From an uncultured Lachnospiraceae bacterium (GTDB lineage: Bacteria; Bacillota; Clostridia; Lachnospirales; Lachnospiraceae): a stretch of 41,856 nucleotides of DNA. Both the position numbers and the translations under genes were made by a program. Below are positions 24,779 to 32,598 of the stretch, in pieces. Positions within the stretch are counted from its first letter, which is position 1; every line of letters starts with the position of its first letter. The notes under the pieces were generated by a model. It did no database searches. It worked only from the letters and a program-made list of their open reading frames with translations, and was not told the origin of the DNA. The stretch spans positions 1 to 41,856 of the forward strand of contig CACXMK010000013.1 in assembly GCA_902768735.1 (NCBI GenBank), given 5' to 3'.

Positions 24779-27436
24779 ATGCAATACTACGGCGTTAATG
24801 AACTTCGTGAAATGTTCCTGAAGTTCTTTGAGAGCAAGGGACACCTGAGACTGAACAGCTTCTCCCTGGTGCCCCACAACGACAAGAGCCTTCTGATCAT
24901 CAACTCGGGTATGGCTCCCATGAAACCTTATTTCACAGGCGAAGAGATCCCGCCGAGAACGCGCGTGACGACCTGCCAGAAGTGCATCCGCACGGGCGAT
25001 CTCGAAAACGTCGGCAAGACGGCGCGCCACGGCACGTTCTTTGAGATGCTGGGCAATTTCTCTTTTGGCGACTATTTCAAAAAAGAGGCGATCCCGTGGG
25101 CGTGGGAGTTTTTGACCGAGTGGGTCGGTCTGGATCCCAACAGGCTTTATCCTTCTGTGTACGAAGGAGATGACGAGGCTTACAATATCTGGCTGAACGA
25201 CATGCATATCCCGGCGGACCGCATCTACAAGTTCGGGAAGGAAGACAACTTCTGGGAGCACGGCTCCGGTCCCTGCGGCCCCTGCACAGAGATCTATTAT
25301 GACCGCGGCGAGAAATGGGGCAACGGTCCCGAGGATGTCATGGGCGGCGAAGGCGACCGCTACATGGAAGTCTGGAACGTCGTTTTCTCCCAGTTTGACA
25401 ATGACGGACACGGCAATTACACCGAGCTCGAGCACAAGAATATCGATACCGGTATGGGACTGGAGCGTCTGGCAGTCGCTGTTCAGGACGTCGCTTCCCT
25501 GTTCGACGTGGATACCGTCCGGGCGCTCAGGGATGAGGTCTGCACACTGGCAGGCTGCGAATACGGCAAGGACCACGAGACGGATGTCTCCGTGCGAATC
25601 ATTACCGACCACATCCGTTCCGCGACTTTCATGATCTCTGACGGTATCATGGCGAGCAACGAGGGCAGAGGCTATGTTCTCCGCCGTCTGATCCGCCGCG
25701 CGATCCGCCAGGGCAGAAAGCTCGGTATCAAGGGCGCTTTCATGACCAAGCTCGCTGAGGCGGTCATTGAGGGCTCCAAGGGCGGTTATCCCGAGCTCGA
25801 GGAGAAGAAGGTCTTTATCTTAAAGAATCTCGCGATCGAGGAAGAGAGATTCGCAAAGACGATCGACCAGGGTCTCGATATTTTGGCAGGCATGATGGAG
25901 AAGCTCCGCGCGGAGGGAAGCACACAGCTTTCCGGTGACGACGCGTTCCTCCTCTACGATACATACGGATTCCCGATCGACTCCACGCAGGACGTCCTGA
26001 TGGAGAATGGGTTCACCGTTGATGCGGATGGCTTCGAGAAGGCCAGAGCAGAAGCGCGCGAGAAATCCAAGGGCAGCTGGATCAAGACTTCCATGAGCGG
26101 CAAGGAAGCGACCGTCTACGACCAGATGGATGCATCCTGCAACTCCGAGTTCGACGGATACGACAAGCTGACACAGGACAGCGAGATCATTGCTCTTGCT
26201 GCGCTTCACGAAGACGGCGAAGAGCCTGATGAGGTCGCCGAGGCTGTCACGGACGGAATGCGCGCGGCGATCATCACAAAGGAAACGCCTTTCTATGCCA
26301 CCATGGGCGGACAGATCGGCGATATCGGCGGGATCACCTGCGGAAAGAGCACGTTCAAGGTCGAGAAGACAGAGCACGTCTCCGGCTCCAAGATCGCGCA
26401 TATCGGCGTGGTGACGAGCGGCATGTTCAAGATGGGCGATGTCGTGACACTTACGGTCGACGCGAAGAACCGCCGCGATATCTGCCGCAACCACAGTGCG
26501 ACGCACCTTATGCAGAAAGCACTCCGCGTGGTCCTCGGCACACACGTCGAGCAGAAGGGCTCCTATCAGGATGCTGACCGCACGAGATTCGACTTCAGCC
26601 ACTTCCAGGCGATGACATCTGACGAGATCAAGGCAGTGGAAGATCTGGTCAATGAGAAGATCTCCGACGGCCTTGACGTAAAGACTGCGATCATGAGCAT
26701 TGAGGATGCCAAGAAGAGCGGCGCTATGGCGCTGTTCGGCGAGAAATACGGCGACGAAGTGCGAGTGGTCAAGATGGGCGAGTTCTCTACGGAACTCTGC
26801 GGCGGAACCCACGTGAAGAATACGAGCCAGATCGGCCAGTTCAAGATCCTTTCCGAGAACGGCGTCGCAGCCGGCGTGCGAAGGATCGAAGCGCTGACCG
26901 GTGACAACGTGCGCGCATATTATGAGGACCTCGAGAAGAAGATCCACGAAGCGGCTTCCATGGTAAAGGCGACGCCCGACACGCTGGCAGATCATATCAA
27001 AAAGCTCCAGGACGAGCTCAAGGCTGTAAAGAGCGAGAACGAGTCCCTCAAAGCAAAGGAAGCGCAGAGCGCCCTCGGCGATGTCATGGACAAGGTCGTG
27101 GAGATAAAGGGCGTGAAGTTCCTTGCTTCCGCTTTAAAGGATGTCGACATGAACGGACTCCGTGACCTGGGCGACCAGCTCAAGGAGAAGCTCGGCGGAG
27201 GTGTGATCCTTCTCATCTCTGAAAAGGGCGGAAAGGTCAACCTGATGACCATGGCGACCGACGACGCCGTGAAGAAGGGAGCTCACGCGGGCAACCTCAT
27301 CAAGGCGATCGCAAAGGAAGTCGGCGGTGGCGGCGGCGGACGTCCCACAATGGCGCAGGCAGGCGGCAAGAACCCTGCGGGCATTGACAATGCGCTGAAG
27401 GCAGCTCCGGCTGTCCTTGAAGGCATGATCAAATAA
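24779..27436 (+). CDS. alaS: Alanine--tRNA ligase
   Basis: This enzyme charges tRNA-Ala and edits mischarged Ser and Gly. The 885-residue protein is full length. The catalytic domain opens FLKFFESKGH, with motif 2 around TRVTTCQKCIRTGD and GRGYVLRRLIRRA further on. The editing domain carries the zinc ligands in HSATHLM and CGGTH. The C-terminal C-Ala domain ends with a Gly-rich GGGGGGRPTMAQAGG stretch. A coiled segment around residues 745-768 links editing and C-Ala domains. The start follows TGGAGGATAAG. It is cotranscribed with glyS, a logical pairing of synthetases for two small amino acids, and it supplies the Ala-tRNA needed by tmRNA. Confidence 0.97.
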   Translation: MQYYGVNELREMFLKFFESKGHLRLNSFSLVPHNDKSLLIINSGMAPMKPYFTGEEIPPRTRVTTCQKCIRTGDLENVGKTARHGTFFEMLGNFSFGDYFKKEAIPWAWEFLTEWVGLDPNRLYPSVYEGDDEAYNIWLNDMHIPADRIYKFGKEDNFWEHGSGPCGPCTEIYYDRGEKWGNGPEDVMGGEGDRYMEVWNVVFSQFDNDGHGNYTELEHKNIDTGMGLERLAVAVQDVASLFDVDTVRALRDEVCTLAGCEYGKDHETDVSVRIITDHIRSATFMISDGIMASNEGRGYVLRRLIRRAIRQGRKLGIKGAFMTKLAEAVIEGSKGGYPELEEKKVFILKNLAIEEERFAKTIDQGLDILAGMMEKLRAEGSTQLSGDDAFLLYDTYGFPIDSTQDVLMENGFTVDADGFEKARAEAREKSKGSWIKTSMSGKEATVYDQMDASCNSEFDGYDKLTQDSEIIALAALHEDGEEPDEVAEAVTDGMRAAIITKETPFYATMGGQIGDIGGITCGKSTFKVEKTEHVSGSKIAHIGVVTSGMFKMGDVVTLTVDAKNRRDICRNHSATHLMQKALRVVLGTHVEQKGSYQDADRTRFDFSHFQAMTSDEIKAVEDLVNEKISDGLDVKTAIMSIEDAKKSGAMALFGEKYGDEVRVVKMGEFSTELCGGTHVKNTSQIGQFKILSENGVAAGVRRIEALTGDNVRAYYEDLEKKIHEAASMVKATPDTLADHIKKLQDELKAVKSENESLKAKEAQSALGDVMDKVVEIKGVKFLASALKDVDMNGLRDLGDQLKEKLGGGVILLISEKGGKVNLMTMATDDAVKKGAHAGNLIKAIAKEVGGGGGGRPTMAQAGGKNPAGIDNALKAAPAVLEGMIK

Positions 27437-27449
27437 TCATCTGAGTCAT

Positions 27450-27481
27450 AAAAATGCGCTCTCAGCGGAGAGCGCATTTTT
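27450..27481. terminator. Terminator of glyS-alaS
   Basis: AAAAATGCGCTCTC and GAGAGCGCATTTTT form a perfect 14-bp stem around AGCG. The A and T runs make it functional in both directions. Confidence 0.93.
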
Positions 27482-27523
27482 GGAACAATGCCTGCGGCTC
27501 ATTTTTAAAAAAAAGGCGCATAT

Positions 27524-28054
27524 ATGAATATTACTGTCTATTTAGGCTCCGCAAGCGGCCGGGATCCCAAATTTGCGAGGGAAGTGATCCGTTTGGGAAG
27601 CTGGATCGGCGAAAACGGCCACAGGCTGATCTACGGCGGAAGCCGGATCGGACTGATGGGAGAGCTCGCAGAATCGGTGCTTCAGGCCGGCGGCGAGGTC
27701 ATCGGCGTGGAGCCTGGTTTTTTCGTCAGCAGCTGCCTGCAGCATGACGGGATCGACGAGCTGATCGTCACCGAGACGATGGCGGAGAGAAAAGCGAAGA
27801 TGATCGAGATGGGAGAGGCCTACGTCGCGTTTCCGGGAGGAACGGGGACGCTTGAGGAGATCTCCGAAGTGATGTCGCAGATCAGGCTCGGTCACAACGA
27901 AAAGCCGTGTGTGATCCTGAATCTCGACGGTTATTACGAGCCGCTCAGGGAAATGCTGGACAGAATGGTCCTGGAAGAGTTCCTGGACAAAGAGAGCAGA
28001 GACCGGTTTCTGTTCGCCCGAGACGTAGAAGAGATCGCGCGGATCCTTGGTTGA
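27524..28054 (+). CDS. LOG-family (TIGR00730) protein, cytokinin riboside 5'-monophosphate phosphoribohydrolase-like
   Basis: LOG-family enzymes cleave the N-glycosidic bond of nucleoside monophosphates, releasing a base and ribose 5-phosphate. In plants this activates cytokinins, while the bacterial substrate is often plain AMP or unknown. The 176-residue Rossmann-like protein has GGSRIGLMG (38-46), MAERKAKM (86-93) and the hallmark PGGTGTLEE (104-112). Start ATG follows AAAAAAGGCGCATAT, a weak ribosome site. It is the first gene after the alaS terminator, with the ATPase gene 112 bases downstream on the same strand. Confidence 0.87.
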   Translation: MNITVYLGSASGRDPKFAREVIRLGSWIGENGHRLIYGGSRIGLMGELAESVLQAGGEVIGVEPGFFVSSCLQHDGIDELIVTETMAERKAKMIEMGEAYVAFPGGTGTLEEISEVMSQIRLGHNEKPCVILNLDGYYEPLREMLDRMVLEEFLDKESRDRFLFARDVEEIARILG

Positions 28055-28166
28055 AAAAGAATGAAAAGGGTTGAAAAGGAACATGCGGATCCCCTGATCA
28101 GAGGAATGGTCAAAACCGGATATGCGAATGGTCATGATAAAAGCGCTTCGAAATAAGAGGTGGAAG

Positions 28167-29657
28167 ATGGATAAGAAACTCAAAAAAGAGCTCGAGAGAC
28201 TGGAAAGCATTACAAATGCGGAGAAAAACCTGCTTGGGAATCTCTACGGCGATCTGTTCGGTTCTCCGATCAAAGTTCCGGAGAGCAGCGAAACGGATGC
28301 ACAGAACGATCAGAATAAAAAGAGCGGTCTGAATAAAAAGACCGGCTCTGATCAGAAGAGCGACCCAAAGAGCGATCCGTATAAAACGGGCGAACCGCGC
28401 AGAAAGAGCAATGACCCTTCCGCGGCGGAGCTTCTTGACCGGGTCAGGAAAAAGCATCCCGATCCGCTCGAGGAAGCCAGAAAGGCTCTTAAAGAGGCGC
28501 AGGATCTCATGGCGCATACGGATGATTTCTCGAACGAGCTCGCTGAATCCAACCGCAAGGGGATGGAGGAGCTTGCAGATATGATGGGCAATCTGGGCCA
28601 GATCACGCCAAACGGAACGCCGCTGGTCTCCCAGTCCGGAAATAAGCCCGGGCAAGCGCCCGTGCAGACTGCGGCAGGCGGCACGGAACCGAAGGAAGAA
28701 GAGAAAGCTCCCAAGGAACCGGAGACGGATCCCATGGAAGATCTTGAGGCGCTCGTAGGCCTTACGACGATCAAGCACGACGTCAAGGAGCTCATGGCTT
28801 TTGTCAAGATCCAGAAGATGCGCAAAGACGCCGGCCTCAAGTCGGTGCCGGTCTCCCTTCACCTGGTTTTCACCGGCAATCCCGGCACCGGCAAGACTAC
28901 GGTCGCCAGGATCATCGGAAGGCTGTACAAGCAGATCGGCGTGCTCTCCAAAGGCCAGCTGATCGAGGTGGACAGATCCGGTCTCGTAGCCGGGTATGTG
29001 GGCCAGACCGCGCTCAAGACCCAGGAGCAGATCCAGAAAGCAATGGGCGGAGTCCTTTTTATCGACGAGGCTTATGCTTTGGCACAGAAGGACGATGCAT
29101 TCGGCCAGGAAGCTATTGATACATTCCTAAAAGCGATGGAAGATCACAGGGATGACCTTGTCGTCATCGTGGCGGGCTACACAAAGCCGATGGAGAAGTT
29201 CATCAACAGTAATCCCGGCCTCAAGTCGAGGTTTAATAAGTACATCGAATTTCCGGACTATACGATCGATGAGCTGATGGATATCTTTGAACTCAACTGC
29301 AAAAAATACGATTATGTGGTAGAGGAAGATGCCAAAAAACAGATCCGCGCCCGCATCGTCAGCAAGAAAATGCAGCAGCAGGAGAATTTTGCCAACGCGC
29401 GTGAAGTCCGCAACATGTTCGAGGATATCATCACGAACCAGGCGCGCCGCGTCGCGGCGATGGAAGCGCCGACCCACGATGATATGATGAAGATCACCAT
29501 CATGGACCTGTCCGACGACATCGGCGAACACATCGACAGCAAGGAAGTGGAAAAGATGGAAGCGGCTGCCAGAGAGGTCCTGACACCGGTCCTTGAACTT
29601 CCCTCTGAGGAAACGGAGGAAATTCCGGCGGATGAAGCCGGAGTAACAGCGGAATAA
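28167..29657 (+). CDS. CbbX/SpoVK-like AAA+ ATPase with disordered N-terminal region
   Basis: The 496-residue protein has a single AAA+ domain of the CbxX/CfqX/SpoVK group. Walker A is GNPGTGKT (237-244), the pore-loop-like GYVGQ is at 276-280, Walker B is VLFIDE (296-301), and the arginine-finger region is SRFNKYIEF. Known relatives remodel Rubisco (CbbX) or act in sporulation (SpoVK). The target of this one is unknown. Residues 38-85 are low-complexity Lys/Ser/Asp repeats and 90-190 an acidic helical linker, probably a partner-binding region. The start at 28167 follows AGAGGTGG. A frame extending 15 codons upstream lacks such a site. The next gene begins 32 bases after the stop. Confidence 0.85.
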   Translation: MDKKLKKELERLESITNAEKNLLGNLYGDLFGSPIKVPESSETDAQNDQNKKSGLNKKTGSDQKSDPKSDPYKTGEPRRKSNDPSAAELLDRVRKKHPDPLEEARKALKEAQDLMAHTDDFSNELAESNRKGMEELADMMGNLGQITPNGTPLVSQSGNKPGQAPVQTAAGGTEPKEEEKAPKEPETDPMEDLEALVGLTTIKHDVKELMAFVKIQKMRKDAGLKSVPVSLHLVFTGNPGTGKTTVARIIGRLYKQIGVLSKGQLIEVDRSGLVAGYVGQTALKTQEQIQKAMGGVLFIDEAYALAQKDDAFGQEAIDTFLKAMEDHRDDLVVIVAGYTKPMEKFINSNPGLKSRFNKYIEFPDYTIDELMDIFELNCKKYDYVVEEDAKKQIRARIVSKKMQQQENFANAREVRNMFEDIITNQARRVAAMEAPTHDDMMKITIMDLSDDIGEHIDSKEVEKMEAAAREVLTPVLELPSEETEEIPADEAGVTAE

Positions 29658-29689
29658 ACGGACGGAATTACCCGGGAAAGTATTGTTTT

Positions 29690-29986
29690 ATGAAGATCGA
29701 ACCTCACGAACTGTACAATATCCAGTTTTATGAATACGGCGAGGCTTATTTCGGAAGCTGTGAAGGCACGAGATACCGTGTCGCCAGGGAGCCTCTTAAG
29801 AATGTCCGCTATACACCGCCGGATCAGAGAGATCCCGCTTCTTTATTGGCGACAGTGTGGCCGGAGCCTTTATCTTATGGCGCCGCAGATCCCGAGACAA
29901 TGATCAGCAAGTCGTTCGAGTTTTCCCAGAAAGGGCTTGAAGAAGCTGTCGACTGGCTGAACAGACAAGCTGCCGGAGAAGTATGA
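29690..29986 (+). CDS. Unrecognised 98-residue protein, coupled to an MBL-fold gene
   Basis: I do not recognise a named family. The protein is acidic to neutral and soluble, without signal peptide or membrane segment. It has an aromatic-rich first half (YNIQFYEYGEAYFG), a Pro-rich middle (TVWPEPLSYG) and an amphipathic C-terminal helix (FSQKGLEEAVDWLNRQ). GGGAAAG lies about 10 bases before the ATG. Its stop overlaps the start of the downstream MBL gene (ATGA), so the two are translated together and are probably functionally linked. It sits 32 bases after the AAA+ gene. Confidence 0.7.
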   Translation: MKIEPHELYNIQFYEYGEAYFGSCEGTRYRVAREPLKNVRYTPPDQRDPASLLATVWPEPLSYGAADPETMISKSFEFSQKGLEEAVDWLNRQAAGEV

Positions 29987-30657
29987 TGAAGATCACGCAT
30001 GTTTATCACAGCGGTTTCGTGGTGGAACTCGAAGATACGGTCCTTATCTTCGACTGGTATGCCGGCGAGCTTCCGTGTTTTGACCCCTCCAAAGAGGTGT
30101 ACGTATTTGTTACGCAGGGAAAAGCGGACCATTATTCCCAAAGGATCTGGGAACTTCAGGAGAAGTACCGGAAAGTCAGTTACGTTCTGGACTGCTGCAC
30201 AGCGCCGGAGCGCAAAGGGGATCATATCCTGCACGTCCAGCCCGGAAGGCATTATGAGATGGGGAGAATCCTTGTCTATGCGATCCGTTCCAACGAGGAA
30301 GGAGTCGCCTACGTCGTAAGCGCGGAGGGTTTCAATTTCTTTCACGCCGGGGATCTCAACATCTGGCACTGGACTGACGCTCCGGAAAAGGACAACGCGT
30401 ATTCCCGCAGGATCTACAGAAGACAGCTGGAAAAGATCAGCGGACTGTATTTTGACGCGGCGATGCTGCCTTTGGATCCAAGGCTCGAGGACAACGCACC
30501 GATGGCGATCGAGGAGTTTTTCCGGACAGTGAACTGCGGGATCGTGTTCCCGATGCACTACTGGAACAGGCGGGAGGAAGCGGCTGTTTATCTGGAGGAT
30601 GAAAGGCTGCAGCCGTACAGGGACAGGATCTGCTTTAAAGAAGAGACAGTTTTCTGA
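29983..30657 (+). CDS. Metallo-beta-lactamase-fold protein with degenerate HxHxDH motif
   Basis: The 224-residue protein begins like small UPF0173/MBL hydrolases: KITHVYHSGF, then TVLIFDWYAG. It retains FFHAGDLNIWHW (119-130) and FPMHYW near the C-terminus, which supply later metal ligands. The central motif, normally HxHxDH, reads QGKADH at 45-50. Both leading histidines are replaced (by Gln45 and Lys47), while Asp49 and His50 remain. A two-metal site as in typical family members is therefore unlikely. It may bind one metal or be a non-catalytic binding protein. The start may be either of two adjacent ATG codons. It is coupled to the 98-residue gene by overlap. Confidence 0.82.
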   Translation: MMKITHVYHSGFVVELEDTVLIFDWYAGELPCFDPSKEVYVFVTQGKADHYSQRIWELQEKYRKVSYVLDCCTAPERKGDHILHVQPGRHYEMGRILVYAIRSNEEGVAYVVSAEGFNFFHAGDLNIWHWTDAPEKDNAYSRRIYRRQLEKISGLYFDAAMLPLDPRLEDNAPMAIEEFFRTVNCGIVFPMHYWNRREEAAVYLEDERLQPYRDRICFKEETVF

Positions 30658-30672
30658 AAAAGCATGAATGTT

Positions 30673-30701
30673 TTGACGAATACTGATAATACTGCTATTC
30701 T
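30673..30701 (+). promoter_or_regulatory. Promoter of the lipoprotein-scpA unit
   Basis: TTGACG (30673-30678) is followed after 17 bases by TATTCT with a TGC extended -10 in front. It lies about 45 bases before the lipoprotein start. Confidence 0.5.
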
Positions 30702-30745
30702 ATAAAGCGAATGACAGAATATTCGCGAAACGCAGGAGGATAGTG

Positions 30746-31579
30746 ATGAGCAAAAGATTGATGACCGTTTTGCTGACCATGCTCACAGTGATGCTGCTGA
30801 CGGGATGCAATGCTAACCAGAAAGCGGCGACGGAAGCCGCAGACGGTTTTTTGACAGCGATCATGAACAACGATAAGGAAGCTGCCGCGCAGTACGCCAC
30901 CGAAGAGTTCATGAACAGCGAGACGATAAAGCTGATGGATCCGCAGTATCTTTCGGACAACTTCTTCAAGGAGATGAACGTCTCCAAAGAAGATCTGGAC
31001 AGCGAGGCGATCGAGACAGTCGATAATTATGCCAAAGAGCTCGTTGCGCGCGCATACCAGAGCTATGAGATCCAGGACGTCAAGGTACAGAAGAATACCG
31101 CTTCTGTCACGGCAAAGATCACACTCGGATATGATCCCGAAGCATCTTCGCAGATCTCGGATGAGACGTATGAACTGATCAGCCAGTATCAGACAGAGCA
31201 TTATGACGAACTGATCGAACTCTATCTGGAAGAGGGAGAGAAGGCGATGTACAGAAAGCTCTACAGCGATCTGATCCCCATTGTCATCGGCAAGATGCAG
31301 GAGCAGATCGTGAGCGGCGGCACGTCGGAAGAGAAAACGATCCTGACTCTTGAAAAGATCGACAAACAATGGCTTGTCACATCGTTAGAGGAAAACCGGA
31401 AGACAGCAGCTGACGCGGTTTCCGAAAAGGAAGCAGCGGAAGCGGCTGCGGCTGCGGCGCCCGCTGTGAAAGAGAGCGCGGCAGAGGACAGCACCTCGGC
31501 TGAAAATGCGGAGGAAGGCAGCACCTCCTATGAGTACGCGGCAGAAGACGACACTTCCGAGGAAGCAGCAGCGGAGTAA
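30746..31579 (+). CDS. Lipoprotein with NTF2/DUF4878-like body and acidic tail
   Basis: The 277-residue precursor carries a lipoprotein signal (MSKRLM, hydrophobic stretch, LLTGC with Cys21). The mature part begins KAATEAADGFLTAIMNNDKEAAAQYA, a helix pattern typical of NTF2-like or DUF4878-type extracytoplasmic domains. It ends in a repeat-like acidic Ala/Glu/Ser/Thr tail after residue 230. Function is unknown. AGGAGG lies 6 bases before the ATG. scpA starts 26 bases after its stop, so the two probably share a transcript, though their roles need not be related. Confidence 0.75.
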   Translation: MSKRLMTVLLTMLTVMLLTGCNANQKAATEAADGFLTAIMNNDKEAAAQYATEEFMNSETIKLMDPQYLSDNFFKEMNVSKEDLDSEAIETVDNYAKELVARAYQSYEIQDVKVQKNTASVTAKITLGYDPEASSQISDETYELISQYQTEHYDELIELYLEEGEKAMYRKLYSDLIPIVIGKMQEQIVSGGTSEEKTILTLEKIDKQWLVTSLEENRKTAADAVSEKEAAEAAAAAAPAVKESAAEDSTSAENAEEGSTSYEYAAEDDTSEEAAAE

Positions 31580-31605
31580 GACACTGACGGGGAGACAAGG
31601 AAAGA

Positions 31606-32580
31606 ATGCCGATTCCGTTGAAGCTTCAGGTGTTCGAGGGACCGATGGATCTTCTCATGCACCTGATCGAAAAAAATAAGATAGATATTTATGACATTCC
31701 GATCGTCACGATCACTGATCAATACCTTTCCTACGTGCGGCAGATGGAACATGACGACATGAATGTAACGAGCGAGTTCCTTGTCATGGCGGCAACTCTT
31801 CTTGACATCAAGAGCCGCATGCTCCTTCCGAGGGAAGAGAAGGAGGACGGCGAAGAAGAGGACCCCAGAGAAGAACTTGTGAGACGGCTTTTGGAATACA
31901 AGATGTACAGGTATATGTCGGAGGAACTCAGAGAGAAGAACCGGCATGCTGGGTACAGCTATTTCAAACCGCAGGATCTTCCGGAGGAGGTGCGAAGTTA
32001 CGTACCTCCTTTGAATTATGAGGAGCTCATCGGGGAACGCACGGCGCAGAGCCTGCAGACTGTATTTGCAGAAGTCTTAAAGCGAAAGAAGAGCAGGGTC
32101 GATCCGATCCGCAGCGGCTTTGGCAAAATACAGAAAGAAGAGATCAGCGTCGCGGATAAGGAACTGTATATCCGGGCGTATCTAAAGAGTCATCCGCACG
32201 CGGACTTTCGGGAAATGCTGGAGCTCGAAGACTCCAAGGAGGAGATCATCGTGACCTTCCTGGTCGTCCTTGAGCTCATGAAATACCAGAAGATCCGCAT
32301 CACGCAGGAGAAGGCGTTCGGAAAGATCCTGATCGACATCGTGGAGGCTGAAGAGCAGGAGGCCCAAACGATTCCGCAGGAGGCGGAAGAGCCGGTGGAA
32401 GAAGTATTACCTGCACCTGAAAAGTCGGTGAAAAGGCACCTGATCAGCCGGCCACGGACAGGAACCTTGAGCCTGACGCACTTCGCGTTTCCGGTCAGGG
32501 CAAAAAGGATACGGAAAGAGCGATATATGATTGCCAGAGGAAACAGGCTCTGGAAACGACGAAAAAAAAGGAAACACTGA
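31606..32580 (+). CDS. scpA: Segregation and condensation protein A, with atypical C-terminal tail
   Basis: ScpA is the kleisin that joins SMC heads and, with ScpB, organises and segregates the chromosome. The N-terminal kleisin part is clear: LKLQVFEGPMDLLMHLIEK, IPIVTITDQY and FLVMAATLLDIKSRMLLP. The winged-helix end is FLVVLELMKYQKIRITQ. The usual protein ends near residue 250, whereas this one runs to 324. After an acidic stretch (EAEEQEAQTIPQEAEEPVEE) it turns abruptly Arg/Lys-rich. A shifted frame over this tail looks more protein-like (see findings). scpB, normally next to scpA, is absent. Confidence 0.92.
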   Translation: MPIPLKLQVFEGPMDLLMHLIEKNKIDIYDIPIVTITDQYLSYVRQMEHDDMNVTSEFLVMAATLLDIKSRMLLPREEKEDGEEEDPREELVRRLLEYKMYRYMSEELREKNRHAGYSYFKPQDLPEEVRSYVPPLNYEELIGERTAQSLQTVFAEVLKRKKSRVDPIRSGFGKIQKEEISVADKELYIRAYLKSHPHADFREMLELEDSKEEIIVTFLVVLELMKYQKIRITQEKAFGKILIDIVEAEEQEAQTIPQEAEEPVEEVLPAPEKSVKRHLISRPRTGTLSLTHFAFPVRAKRIRKERYMIARGNRLWKRRKKRKH

Positions 32581-32598
32581 ACTATCGGAGGTACTGTC

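Noticed and set aside
24356-26995. Two long minus-strand open frames opposite glyS-alaS
   Set aside because: They mirror the two synthetase genes, have no ribosome binding sites and show no domain features.
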